Source: Alphaproteobacteria bacterium (GTDB lineage: Bacteria; Pseudomonadota; Alphaproteobacteria; Rs-D84). From it: 64,000 nt of DNA. Below are positions 1-8,771 of the stretch, in pieces (position 1 is the stretch's first letter; each line of letters starts with the position of its first letter). The stretch is from contig JAFVOS010000011.1 in the NCBI GenBank assembly GCA_017505705.1, forward strand, positions 224,747-288,746. The letters are read 5' to 3'. The notes below the pieces were generated by a model that saw nothing but the letters and a program-made list of their open reading frames with translations, searched no databases and had not been told where the DNA came from. The position numbers and the translations under genes were made by a program.

Positions 1-2246
1 ACATTTGCCAGTTTTCCATCGGATACCAGCTGTGTCAACTCGTGATAATGTGTTGCGAACAGTGTTCGTGGTTGTAAATCATTAAGAAATTCCAGAACAG
101 CTTGGGCGATTGCCATACCGTCATATGTTGCTGTGCCACGACCAATTTCATCAAAAATTATAAATGATTTAGATGTTGCACGATTAAGAATATTCGCCGT
201 TTCTGCCATTTCGACCATAAAAGTAGATTGTCCCGCCGCCAGGTTGTCTGATGCGCCCACACGACTGAACAACTGGTCGCATATACCAATTGTTGCACGT
301 GTCGCAGGCACAAAAGATCCCAAATGTGCCAGCACAACAATAATTGCATTTTGGCGCAAATATGTTGATTTACCAGCCATGTTTGGCCCCGTCAGCAGCG
401 CAATTGCACGTGCATTCAAATTACAGTCATTTTTTACAAAATTATCACCATGTGAACGCAAAACAGATTCAATTACTGGGTGCCGTCCACCAACAACATC
501 AAAAGCACAATCTTGTGTAATTAATGGGCATGTCCATTCGTACATTGATGCGCAATCAGACAAAGAACACCAAACGTCTGCATCGGCCAACAAATCAGCG
601 GTTGCCAGCAAATCATCTGCACAACAACGAATGTCTGAAATTAATGAATTTATAATTTCAGATTCCAATCCTGCGGCTTTTTCTGCTGCGCTGCGCACAT
701 CGTTATCAAGATCAATTAATCGTGCCGTTGTAAATCGCATGTTTCCAGCCATTGTCTGTCGATGTATAAACCCAGAATCTGGTTTCAGCATAATATCTGA
801 CTTTGAACTGGGTACTTCTATGAAATAACCCAGAATATTATTATATTTGATTTTTAAAGTATTAATCCCAGTTGCACTCACGTATTCTGATTGCAGTGCC
901 GCAATTGTTTCCTTGGCGCCTGTTGCCAAGCGTCGCATTGCATCCAGTCCACCATCAAATCCATCACGAATTACATTCCCATCACGAAAGAATGTTGGCA
1001 ATTGGTCGGCCAGTGCATTGCGCAATCTTATCCCCAGTTCATCATGTGTTTTAATTTCTGCAAACCTTGCACCCATTCTGTCATCCAGTCGGCCAGCCAT
1101 CATTTTTGCATTTGGTAATGAATCAATAAATTCTGAAATGTTGCGCATATCACGTGGCGTGCCACGACCAGATAACAATCTGGACAGGCAACGTCCAACA
1201 TCTGGAACCGCTGACAAAATTCGTTGCAAAGAAGACAGGATATCTGGGTTTGACACCAGATGTGCCACATGTAATTGTCGGGTACGAATCTCGTCAATGT
1301 CAGCAGACAAAGAACGTAAATACCCACGCAGTTTTCGTGCACCCGCCGCTGTTTTTGTCATGTCAAGTACATCAATCAGGGACATTCCGCCATCGTTTAT
1401 TGGTGCGTCAATTTCAAGACTTTTCCATGTTGCAGAATCAATCAACAACTGTGCACCAGATTTAAACATATGTGGTGTACGAAATGTTATTGATGCGTCA
1501 CGTTGTGTATTAAATAAATATCCGGCCAACAGGCATATTGCGTTGTCTATATTGGTTGATATTGCATCCATTTTTACAACGCCACCAAAAACACGTGAAA
1601 CAATCTGGTCGATATCTGTTCTGTGGTACAGTTTTTCAAAAACAGCTGTTGTTTTAAATATATCTCGTATTTGTGCGACTTTGTTGTGTTCTGCAAAACG
1701 TGCAGGATAAATAATCTCAGCTGGATTCAACCTGACCATATCATCGATAATATCTGATGTTTTTCCAATAAAAAACTCACCAGTCGATATATCGCATCCA
1801 GCAATATCAAATTCGTCATTGTCCATCGGTATAACAGATACCAAGAAATTAGAATTTTTGGGTGTTAACAAATTTTCATCGGTCAGTGTTCCTGGTGTTA
1901 AAACACGTACAACTTTGCGTTCTATAAATTTGTGTCCACGTGCTTTTGCTTCTGCTGGGGTTTCCATTTGTTCGACCAGTGCAACAGAAAAACCACTGCG
2001 CACCAAACGTCCGAAATAGTTGTCTGCGGCATGCCATGGTATCCCGCACATAGGAATTGAATCACCATCACCGTCTGTGCCACGTGCTGTTAATACCAAT
2101 CCCAGATTAGAACTGATTGTCTTTGCATCTTCAAAGAAAGATTCATAAAAATCCCCCAAACGAAACATCAACAGTGCGTCTGGGTTTTCCGCCTTGATAT
2201 CAACATACTGTTGCATAACCGGCGTCAGTTTGCTTTTTTCTGCCAC
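1..2246 (-). CDS. mutS: DNA mismatch repair protein MutS (3' end outside window)
   Basis: MutS recognises base mismatches and couples ATP binding to repair. I read the frame from the reverse complement: it begins VAEKSKLTPVMQQYVDIKA and gives the N-terminal mismatch-binding signature MFRLGDFYESFFEDA, where the FYE motif inserts at the mismatch. About 748 codons are visible. They reach the ATPase domain, with Walker A GPNMAGKST near residue 620 and Walker B FIIFDEIGRGT near residue 697. The gene then runs off the left edge, so the last part of the ATPase and the C-terminal tail are not seen. The start is a GTG at 2246. It lies 17 nt after the xseB stop, with only a weak ACAGGT upstream, so translation may be coupled to xseB. 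Overlapping plus-strand frames here are shadows. Confidence 0.95.
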   Translation of the reverse strand, partial: MAEKSKLTPVMQQYVDIKAENPDALLMFRLGDFYESFFEDAKTISSNLGLVLTARGTDGDGDSIPMCGIPWHAADNYFGRLVRSGFSVALVEQMETPAEAKARGHKFIERKVVRVLTPGTLTDENLLTPKNSNFLVSVIPMDNDEFDIAGCDISTGEFFIGKTSDIIDDMVRLNPAEIIYPARFAEHNKVAQIRDIFKTTAVFEKLYHRTDIDQIVSRVFGGVVKMDAISTNIDNAICLLAGYLFNTQRDASITFRTPHMFKSGAQLLIDSATWKSLEIDAPINDGGMSLIDVLDMTKTAAGARKLRGYLRSLSADIDEIRTRQLHVAHLVSNPDILSSLQRILSAVPDVGRCLSRLLSGRGTPRDMRNISEFIDSLPNAKMMAGRLDDRMGARFAEIKTHDELGIRLRNALADQLPTFFRDGNVIRDGFDGGLDAMRRLATGAKETIAALQSEYVSATGINTLKIKYNNILGYFIEVPSSKSDIMLKPDSGFIHRQTMAGNMRFTTARLIDLDNDVRSAAEKAAGLESEIINSLISDIRCCADDLLATADLLADADVWCSLSDCASMYEWTCPLITQDCAFDVVGGRHPVIESVLRSHGDNFVKNDCNLNARAIALLTGPNMAGKSTYLRQNAIIVVLAHLGSFVPATRATIGICDQLFSRVGASDNLAAGQSTFMVEMAETANILNRATSKSFIIFDEIGRGTATYDGMAIAQAVLEFLNDLQPRTLFATHYHELTQLVSDGKLAN

Positions 2247-2263
2247 AACAAAACCTGTTTTAC

Positions 2264-2461
2264 TTATTGATTGCTAACTTTTAATGTTTCGATTTTTAAT
2301 TCTGCTTCTTTCAACAGTTGTTCACAATACGCTTTTAATTTTACGCCTTGTTCATATGCCGCAACAGAATCTGCCAGTGGTAATTCACCAGATTCCATTT
2401 TTTTTACCAGATCCATTAATTGCTTATAAGCTTCTTCGAATGATAATTTATTTTCTTCCAT
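2264..2461 (-). CDS. xseB: Exodeoxyribonuclease VII small subunit
   Basis: XseB is the small subunit that binds in several copies to XseA to form the single-strand-specific nuclease ExoVII. The 65-residue product begins MEENKLSFEEAYKQLMDLV and shows the family pattern of two helices: a glutamate/leucine-rich first helix, the conserved turn MESGELPLADSVAAYEQG, and a second helix with a coiled-coil look. The start at 2461 is preferred over an upstream in-frame ATG because AGGGG lies about 7 nt before it and homologues begin here. It is followed after 17 nt by mutS on the same strand, so the two may be co-transcribed. XseA is not in the window. Confidence 0.9.
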   Translation of the reverse strand: MEENKLSFEEAYKQLMDLVKKMESGELPLADSVAAYEQGVKLKAYCEQLLKEAELKIETLKVSNQ

Positions 2462-2517
2462 AAGGTACCCCTGTTGTATACAAGAAATACCATACAAAAA
2501 CCTGTATGAATTTGCAA

Positions 2518-2556
2518 ATAAAAATCCGGCATAAAAGCCGGAATTTTAATTTTTTT
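2518..2556. terminator. Rho-independent terminator, possibly bidirectional
   Basis: TCCGGC at 2525-2530 pairs with GCCGGA at 2537-2542 across an ATAAAA loop. A-rich and T-rich flanks lie on both sides. It lies just after the stop of the minus-strand TPR gene, which it most likely terminates, separating it from xseB-mutS. Confidence 0.85.
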
Positions 2557-2566
2557 CTTAATGTAA

Positions 2567-3562
2567 TTACATCAAGTTTGTATTCAAATCTGCCAACAGT
2601 GTATCCAAACGTTCAACTGTTTCTGCATCGCCCAATGCCGCCCCAATTGTACGGGCAGATTCCAAATCAGCACGTGCCTTGTCCATGTGGCCCAAACTTA
2701 CATTCAATGCAGCAGACTTTTCAAAGTAAGTCATTGCACGTGTAGACAGGCTTTCACGTTCTGCCATCGACGTTGCACCTTGGATTTGTTCAGAAATTAC
2801 ACGAACTGCAGAAGAATAGTCATTAATTGCTTCTGCGTAATTTCCCAGGGCTGTATACGCTTCTGCACGTTCTGCATAAACGGTTGGGTTTACAATTCCT
2901 TCTGGTCTGGCCAAAGAATTTGTATAGTCTGCAATTGCGCCTTCCCAATTCTTTAACCACAGATTCAGCTGACCACGCTTTGCATACAAATCACGCAGTT
3001 GCAGAATAGGTGTTGGTTTTTGTGCATTCGATGCCATAGAATTGTTAATGTCATTTAACGCAGCGTTATAATCTTCTAATCTTGTGTTCAACAGTGCACG
3101 ATCATAATACGCAACAGCGTTTTGTGAATCTTGTTCCAAAGCGGTATTGAAATCATCCATTGCTTTGCGATAATCGCCGGCCTGCATATATGCTTCGCCA
3201 CGCAGAATGTATGTATCAACAGATGCATTTTCGCTGTCGATTGCAGTTGTTAAATCAACAATTGCGTCATCAATATTACCGGCCAACAATTTTGTTTTGC
3301 CATTTTCATAATAATCAGATGCTTGCAATAACGCTTCTTCTGTCACATCTGTGTTGGTTGGTGTGTAAATAGCATTATGGCTGCGGCCTAAGATATAAAA
3401 AGTTGCAGCGATAAAGAACAAAATTATAAACCAATACACATAAATCGACAAAGACCATGGATTGACACATGGTTTAGATTTTGTGACCTTAACCGCAGGT
3501 TTAGCCTTAACAACCGGGGCTTTTTTTAAATTTTTTGTCTTTTTAACAGGTGCTTTTTTCAT
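2567..3562 (-). CDS. TPR-repeat membrane protein
   Basis: The 331-residue protein has a basic N-terminal tail of about 35 residues rich in Lys, Pro and Ala, then one transmembrane segment (about 38-58), then a large domain made of tetratricopeptide repeats. Repeat units are recognisable by A-x-x-x-Y/F spacing, for example AYMQAGDYRKAMDDFNTAL and AEAYTALGNYAEAINDYSSA. The topology suggests a short cytoplasmic tail with the TPR domain in the periplasm. TPR arrays bind protein partners, so a scaffold role is likely, but no specific function can be assigned. It starts 27 nt after the stop of the upstream pseudouridine synthase and is followed by a clear terminator, so it is probably the last gene of the rsmE transcript. 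Confidence 0.8.
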   Translation of the reverse strand: MKKAPVKKTKNLKKAPVVKAKPAVKVTKSKPCVNPWSLSIYVYWFIILFFIAATFYILGRSHNAIYTPTNTDVTEEALLQASDYYENGKTKLLAGNIDDAIVDLTTAIDSENASVDTYILRGEAYMQAGDYRKAMDDFNTALEQDSQNAVAYYDRALLNTRLEDYNAALNDINNSMASNAQKPTPILQLRDLYAKRGQLNLWLKNWEGAIADYTNSLARPEGIVNPTVYAERAEAYTALGNYAEAINDYSSAVRVISEQIQGATSMAERESLSTRAMTYFEKSAALNVSLGHMDKARADLESARTIGAALGDAETVERLDTLLADLNTNLM

Positions 3563-3589
3563 ATAAATCTCCCTTCCGTTAATTGAATA

Positions 3590-4285
3590 TTAGAGAGTTT
3601 TTAACATTTCGTCAATTGTTTTCTGTGAAATTTTCATAATTTGTCCGGGGGTTAAATTTCCCAGGGATATCTTGCCATAATTTATTCTGTGCAATTTTTT
3701 TACGGGGCACCCACATGCACGCATCACAATGCGGATTTCATTCTTTTTTCCCTCTGTAATTTCGATGCGTAAAACCCCATGTTCTTGTTCGGTTATTTTC
3801 ATTGGTGCATATTTTATTCCATCAACGACCATTCCCCGACGTGCTAAATCCAGTTTGTCGCATTTTCCGCCAACATGGGCGACATAAACACGTGGTATAT
3901 GCGACGATGGCAATGTCAGTTTTCGTGCCAAATCCCCATCGTTTGTTAATAATAATAACCCAGTTGTCTTAAAATCCAGTCTGCCCACATATTTCAAATG
4001 GTGGTATTTTTTTGGCAACACATCATAAATCGTTTTTCGACCATTGGGATCAGATTTGGTTGTCATTGTGTTAATCGGTTTGTAAAACGCATACAGTTCT
4101 GTTTTATCAGACAATGAAATTTGTTTTCCATTAACCGTCACAACATCTGCGTCGGATACAAAGTTAACAGGACTATCAATTATATTTCCATTAATTGCAA
4201 CCGCACCATCTGCAATTAATTTTTCAGCCCCCCGGCGTGACGCCACCCCACAATCAGATAAAAATTTAGCAATACGTACCGACAT
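3590..4285 (-). CDS. rluB: RsuA-family rRNA pseudouridine synthase (RluB-like)
   Basis: This enzyme isomerises uridine to pseudouridine in rRNA. The 231-residue product starts with an S4 RNA-binding domain (MSVRIAKFLSDCGVASRRGA). The catalytic domain follows, with the family motif VGRLDFKTTGLLLLTNDGD, whose Asp is the nucleophile, and the later KKNEIRIVMRACGCPVKKL segment typical of the RsuA/RluB/RluE/RluF group. The S4 domain and overall length favour the RluB type, which modifies 23S rRNA, over RluE. RsuA cannot be fully excluded from sequence alone. It begins 4 nt after the rsmE stop, so the two rRNA-modification genes form an operon. Confidence 0.85.
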   Translation of the reverse strand: MSVRIAKFLSDCGVASRRGAEKLIADGAVAINGNIIDSPVNFVSDADVVTVNGKQISLSDKTELYAFYKPINTMTTKSDPNGRKTIYDVLPKKYHHLKYVGRLDFKTTGLLLLTNDGDLARKLTLPSSHIPRVYVAHVGGKCDKLDLARRGMVVDGIKYAPMKITEQEHGVLRIEITEGKKNEIRIVMRACGCPVKKLHRINYGKISLGNLTPGQIMKISQKTIDEMLKTL

Positions 4286-4289
4286 GTTT

Positions 4290-4943
4290 TTATTTTATTA
4301 TTTTGCTTAATGCCACGATTGCGGCTGTTTCTGCCCGTAATATAGTTTTTCCCAGTCCGATTCCACGTGCCCCAGCCTTGTCCAGTGCAGAAAATTCTTC
4401 GTCGGAAAAACCGCCTTCTGGACCAATCAGTACTGCGCTGGTATCAAAGTTATCAGATGTATCTGCGCCATACGCTGCCCGTTCATCTGCGAACACAATA
4501 TTTGATAAATCCAGTTCATTAATTTTAACAGGTTTTAAAATTTCTGGTACAGAATTGCGATTTGATTGTTCGGCTGCTTCAACGGCAATTTTTTGCATAC
4601 GATCCCAGTTTATATGGTGTGCAACTGTACGTGCTGTTATAACAGGAATCAATCGTGCAACCCCCATTTGTGTTGCCATATTTATTAAATCATCTGTGTG
4701 TTTAATTGGTGCAAACATCAGTGTTATGTTATTCGAAGGGTCGTTGTGTGACGTCTGGTCGCCGATAATTAAGTTTTTATTGTCGTCATCCAGGGTTGCG
4801 TTGTATTCAACACCGCCCCCAAACACCAAACATTTGTCTGTGCGCATAACACGTGTCAAATAGTGCACCATTTCACGTTCCAATGGTATTTTAATACCTG
4901 GTGCGATATTTTTATCTATAAAAATTCTTGGAATATTTTTCAT
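4290..4943 (-). CDS. rsmE: 16S rRNA (uracil-1498-N3)-methyltransferase RsmE
   Basis: RsmE methylates U1498 of 16S rRNA using S-adenosylmethionine. The 217-residue protein has an N-terminal PUA-like part and a C-terminal SPOUT knot domain. The cofactor-binding signatures are VLIGPEGGFSDEEF and LGKTILRAETAAIVAL near the C-terminus, which are diagnostic for this family. It is slightly shorter than the usual 240 residues. It is the first gene of a minus-strand set with the RluB-like gene 4 nt downstream, and lies divergent from virD4 across 55 nt. Confidence 0.9.
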   Translation of the reverse strand: MKNIPRIFIDKNIAPGIKIPLEREMVHYLTRVMRTDKCLVFGGGVEYNATLDDDNKNLIIGDQTSHNDPSNNITLMFAPIKHTDDLINMATQMGVARLIPVITARTVAHHINWDRMQKIAVEAAEQSNRNSVPEILKPVKINELDLSNIVFADERAAYGADTSDNFDTSAVLIGPEGGFSDEEFSALDKAGARGIGLGKTILRAETAAIVALSKIIK

Positions 4944-4983
4944 AAAATTATATTTCCTGATTTATCCGAATGTATTTTTCTGA

Positions 4984-4989
4984 TATAAT
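4984..4989 (+). promoter_or_regulatory. -10 box of virD4, near-leaderless start
   Basis: A perfect TATAAT ends 9 nt before the virD4 ATG and there is no Shine-Dalgarno sequence between them. Transcription would start within a few bases of the ATG. Confidence 0.6.
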
Positions 4990-4998
4990 CATATCACA

Positions 4999-7200
4999 AT
5001 GGCAAAGAAGTTCAACATCTTATCCGCAACCGGCAAGGGCAAAGGACTGGGGATATTCAAATCGGGTTCATACAAAGAACACGAAAAGACCCCAATGGCG
5101 CAAATATTTTGGCGTATTCGCTGGGGGTGTGCCATATGGATTGTGTGTGCACTGGCATTTGGCGCATCGTTTATAATTGAACATATTTGGCGATATGGGT
5201 GGAGCCCGGCCAGCTCTGTCTGGACGAAAACATATCTGATGAACCTGGTCACCAGTGGTGGTTTATCTGCGATTGCGGAATTACCGGCCTGGGTATGGCG
5301 TTGTGTTTTTCGCACTGATTTGGCGTGTATGGTGCCCCTGTTGCCAATAATTGCATACTATTTTTTATCGGACGGAACGTTTACAGACGAATTTAACCCA
5401 CATGGCAAAGACAAGTTTGATGAAAAATCATCTAACAAGGCTAGTGAAGCAGACATAAAAAAAATGGGTTTGTTGAATGGGTTTATGATGGTCTTGGGAT
5501 ATTTTAAGAAAAAGCCATTGATGATGGACGAGTGTCTGTCTGCGCTATGTGTTGCGCCCCCGGGAACCGGTAAAACCCAAGGGGTTGTTGTTCCAACAAT
5601 TTTGGATTGTAATGATGTGTCTATGATTATCAATGACCCGAAACCAGAATTAAAACAAACAACCAGTGCGTATCGTGCATCAATTGGGCCGGTGTTTATT
5701 ATGAACTGGGCGGGTCAAGACGACCCTGCACGTGGTATTTATTACCCATCATGGAATCCATTGTCGCCTGAACACGTACCGTTTAATACTGAACAACGTG
5801 ATTTATATATTGATTCAATTTGTAATACACTTATCCCAGATCGAACTGGATCTTCTGCCGACCCACACTGGACAATAACTGGGCGTGCGGCACTGACCGG
5901 GTTTGTGCAATACATCGTGTCCAAGGTTGAACGTGCCAAGGCAGATGACTATTTCTATGCTCGTATGGCCAATGGTACATTTAACGCCGAAGATGCAGCG
6001 GTGCTATCTGATTATTACCTGTCCATGATGACAGATCCCAATGCATATGCCGCACATGCAATGTTGCAACGTGGCGAATTAAACGCAATGAACTATGTTC
6101 ATGTTGGAACGTGGGCAAATATTCCAGACGCATGGCGTGGCAAAGAAGCGTCTTTGCCGATGATTCTGGATTGGTTAACGTCCAGTCAAATTGCCATTGC
6201 CCAACAAATGGAAGAACGTCGACGCAGTGGCGACCAAATGGTTATGATGGCCGATCCTATGAAGGATTTGCTGCTAAACGCTGTTGACGAAGCACGCCAA
6301 TACGCATATTCACATCGTGCGATTCAGGAATTAACACAATTGGCAAATACCCCGGACAAAGAACGTGGATCAATCATGTCAACAGCGTTGTCTGGGTTAA
6401 CGATATTCCGTAATGCGGCGGTACGCAATCGTACATCACATTCGGATTTCCATTTTTCCGACCTGCGTGGAATTGTTGACCCACGTGATGGAAAAATGAA
6501 GCCGGTCACAGTCTATTTATCAATTAACATGGTTGATGCCCAGGCATTAAATCCAATTACTGCAATATTTATTGAATTAATGTCAAACTTTCTGTTGGCA
6601 AACCCACCAGGGGCCGAACACCATGGTCAAAAATTAGGGGAATATCCAGTATTGTTTGTATTGGACGAAATGCCCAAGATGCAAAAAATGCAGGCCGTTA
6701 TCCAGGGACCTGACCTGGGGCGTGGTCAAAAGATTTCATATCTTTTAATCGGCCAGGATTTGAACCAGATTGCCGAAAAATATGGACATGAAGCATCTAA
6801 TACAATCATATCAACAACAGCTGCGAAAATTGTATTGCGCCAAAATGACCCTGGTACCGCAGAACGCTTTTCCAGCATGATGGGTATGAAGATGAAAAAA
6901 GAAAAGGGCGCTGATGGTAAAGAGGTTACTAAAGAATCATTGCTATATACCCCAATGGATATTATGAGATTGTCAAACGATAAACAATTAGTTATATTCC
7001 AAGGCTGGTATCATCGCCCAATTGAAGCAGATAAACAAATGGCTTACAAAGACCCACGTCTATCAAAACTTATGGCTATGGGCGAGGCACCACCACTGCC
7101 TGAATTCTTGGTGCCGTCGCATCATCGTGCGCTGGGGTTCAGTGGAACGCCCCGGATATATTATCCTGCAACCAAGGAAATTAAAATTTTATCTGAATAA
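4999..7200 (+). CDS. virD4: VirD4/TraG-type type IV secretion coupling ATPase
   Basis: Type IV coupling proteins are inner-membrane hexameric ATPases that deliver substrates to a type IV secretion channel. The 733-residue protein has N-terminal membrane segments (about 40-62 and within 85-122). The soluble motor follows, with Walker A APPGTGKT at 186-193, and a Walker B-like strand YPVLFVLDEMPKM that fits the family pattern. The C-terminal part holds the conserved IGQDLNQI and TTAAKIVLRQND region. There is no ribosome binding site; a TATAAT lies just upstream. It stands alone between minus-strand genes and is followed by a terminator; no VirB genes are in this window. A rickettsia-like scattered type IV system is possible, but is inference. 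Confidence 0.92.
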   Translation: MAKKFNILSATGKGKGLGIFKSGSYKEHEKTPMAQIFWRIRWGCAIWIVCALAFGASFIIEHIWRYGWSPASSVWTKTYLMNLVTSGGLSAIAELPAWVWRCVFRTDLACMVPLLPIIAYYFLSDGTFTDEFNPHGKDKFDEKSSNKASEADIKKMGLLNGFMMVLGYFKKKPLMMDECLSALCVAPPGTGKTQGVVVPTILDCNDVSMIINDPKPELKQTTSAYRASIGPVFIMNWAGQDDPARGIYYPSWNPLSPEHVPFNTEQRDLYIDSICNTLIPDRTGSSADPHWTITGRAALTGFVQYIVSKVERAKADDYFYARMANGTFNAEDAAVLSDYYLSMMTDPNAYAAHAMLQRGELNAMNYVHVGTWANIPDAWRGKEASLPMILDWLTSSQIAIAQQMEERRRSGDQMVMMADPMKDLLLNAVDEARQYAYSHRAIQELTQLANTPDKERGSIMSTALSGLTIFRNAAVRNRTSHSDFHFSDLRGIVDPRDGKMKPVTVYLSINMVDAQALNPITAIFIELMSNFLLANPPGAEHHGQKLGEYPVLFVLDEMPKMQKMQAVIQGPDLGRGQKISYLLIGQDLNQIAEKYGHEASNTIISTTAAKIVLRQNDPGTAERFSSMMGMKMKKEKGADGKEVTKESLLYTPMDIMRLSNDKQLVIFQGWYHRPIEADKQMAYKDPRLSKLMAMGEAPPLPEFLVPSHHRALGFSGTPRIYYPATKEIKILSE

Positions 7201-7204
7201 AAAT

Positions 7205-7232
7205 ACCGGCGTTTACCGGTGTTTTTTATTTT
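7205..7232. terminator. Terminator between convergent virD4 and sspB
   Basis: ACCGG at 7205-7209 pairs with CCGGT at 7216-7220, followed by GTTTTTTATTTTTT. The T tract overlaps the last codons of sspB on the other strand. Confidence 0.85.
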
Positions 7233-7687
7233 TTATTCTTTCTAAATTCGTCCAGTGAAACGACACGCCCATTATCTGGAACTGTTCCTGGTTTTTCATC
7301 CAATGGCAATTCCATGTCATTATCTGGTGATGTTTGGTTTTTTGGATGGAAAGACAACATGAAATCCACAGACGGGTCTTTGAATTCAACCAATGCAGAA
7401 AATGGTACACGAATAAAGAACGGACGCCCATCAAACGTTAATTGCACCCCAAATTCTTTGTCAGAAACATTCAGATTATTATAAGAATACTGCAAGACGA
7501 TTGTCATAATATCTGGGTATCGCATACGTAAAAAATCTGGTAAAACAACCCCTGCATCACGTGTTTTAAATGTGATAAAAAAGTGTGTCCCATCCCCCAG
7601 TCCATTTACCTGGGCGTGAATCAGTGCGTCTTTGACAACGGATTTTAATGCATTGTCTAACAGTGTTTGATAATCAATACGTGCCAT
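7226..7687 (-). CDS. sspB: SspB-like ClpXP adaptor
   Basis: SspB tethers ssrA-tagged or other substrates to ClpXP. The 153-residue product begins MARIDYQTLLDNALKSVVKD. It carries the alphaproteobacterial SspB fold pattern, including HFFITFKTRDAGVVLP and LTFDGRPFFIRVPFSALVEF. A disordered acidic linker follows, and then the C-terminal motif VVSLDEFRKN, which resembles the ClpX-binding tail of the family. The ATG at 7687 is chosen over an upstream extension because GGAG lies just before it and homologues start here. That binding site lies within the end of recF: the recF stop is one base upstream, so translation is likely coupled. Confidence 0.88.
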   Translation of the reverse strand: MARIDYQTLLDNALKSVVKDALIHAQVNGLGDGTHFFITFKTRDAGVVLPDFLRMRYPDIMTIVLQYSYNNLNVSDKEFGVQLTFDGRPFFIRVPFSALVEFKDPSVDFMLSFHPKNQTSPDNDMELPLDEKPGTVPDNGRVVSLDEFRKNKK

Positions 7688-7688
7688 T

Positions 7689-8771
7689 TTATTTCTCCGC
7701 CCCCAGTATATTATTAATTTGCCCATCCATGCAAGTGACAAATGTTGCATCTGGAACATCTTTAAACACATTTATATCCAGGCCTGTTGCCCACACCTGG
7801 GCGTGTGCCGCCCCCAGTTCTTCGAATAATTTATTGCGTGCATTACTGTCCAGATGTGCGGCTGCTTCGTCTAATAAAATCAGTGGTCTGGCACCTGTTT
7901 TTACATGAATTAATTTTGCGTGCGCTAATATCAGATCCAGCAGAATTGTCTTTTGTTGACCGGTACTGGTTAAGTGCACAGGTAATTTTAATTCGTTGTT
8001 AAACACGCCAAAGTCAGATTTGTGTGGTCCATCCAGTACCATTTTATCCCCGACCAATTCACGTGTATTATACAAATATTCCATATATGCACGCTCTGCA
8101 TCCCCAGGGGTCATGCCATCTATCAGCATTTGTTCGATTTTCCCAGATACAGAAACCGCACATCGTGTCAGAAAATAGTTTAAATTCCCGGCATATTGAA
8201 TCCTGGCCACAGCCACCGCAACAGCGCACCCAGCAATCTGATTGTCCAGTGCGTCCAGCCAATGTTTATTTGCCCCAGACCGCAGTGCAAACGCACGCTC
8301 TGATAATAGTTTTGCCAGCTTTGCATTGCGCCCCGTATGTGATGTATCAAATGCCCCCGCCAGTCTGTCAAAAAACGCCCGTCGTTCTGATGCGCCATCA
8401 ACAAACAGTCTGTCTTCACGTGGTGTTAGCCATACCATTCGCAGGTATTTTCCTAAATCTGTCAGTGTTGCATTATCACCATCGATTTTTGCACGCCTGT
8501 TGGTATCCCCAGAATTGAAATATACAGATAAATCTGTTTCGTCATCCAGTGTTGCGAACACAGAAAAACCGCCACCACCATCAAAACGTACAATTTCTGT
8601 CATTGGTGCCCCACGCATGCCACGATCCCCAGACAGCATTGATACCGCTTCCAGTATTGCGGTTTTACCTGCACCATTTGGGCCAGTGATAATAACATTA
8701 CGTCGATTATTTGTAATAATCCGACATGCGTCATGATTGCGAAAATCTGTTAGACTTAGTGTACTTATCAT
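7689..8771 (-). CDS. recF: DNA replication and repair protein RecF
   Basis: RecF is an SMC-like ATPase that helps load RecA at gaps. The 360-residue protein begins MISTLSLTDFRNHDACRI, as RecF proteins do. It has Walker A GPNGAGKT at 30-37, the signature-like HLTSTGQQKTILLDLILAHA, and Walker B RPLILLDEAAAHLD. Length is normal. Its ATG directly abuts the rlmN stop and its own stop lies one base from sspB, so rlmN-recF-sspB are tightly packed. The usual dnaA/dnaN neighbours are absent here. Confidence 0.95.
   Translation of the reverse strand: MISTLSLTDFRNHDACRIITNNRRNVIITGPNGAGKTAILEAVSMLSGDRGMRGAPMTEIVRFDGGGGFSVFATLDDETDLSVYFNSGDTNRRAKIDGDNATLTDLGKYLRMVWLTPREDRLFVDGASERRAFFDRLAGAFDTSHTGRNAKLAKLLSERAFALRSGANKHWLDALDNQIAGCAVAVAVARIQYAGNLNYFLTRCAVSVSGKIEQMLIDGMTPGDAERAYMEYLYNTRELVGDKMVLDGPHKSDFGVFNNELKLPVHLTSTGQQKTILLDLILAHAKLIHVKTGARPLILLDEAAAHLDSNARNKLFEELGAAHAQVWATGLDINVFKDVPDATFVTCMDGQINNILGAEK

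Noticed and set aside
133..2019. Long plus-strand open frames across the first 2 kb
   Set aside because: They are shadows of mutS, whose minus-strand frame gives a continuous, recognisable protein; the gene is cut by the left edge, so it has no stop in view.
4999..7200. Conjugative element or integrated plasmid
   Set aside because: No relaxase, integrase, att repeats or base-composition change surround the coupling protein gene.
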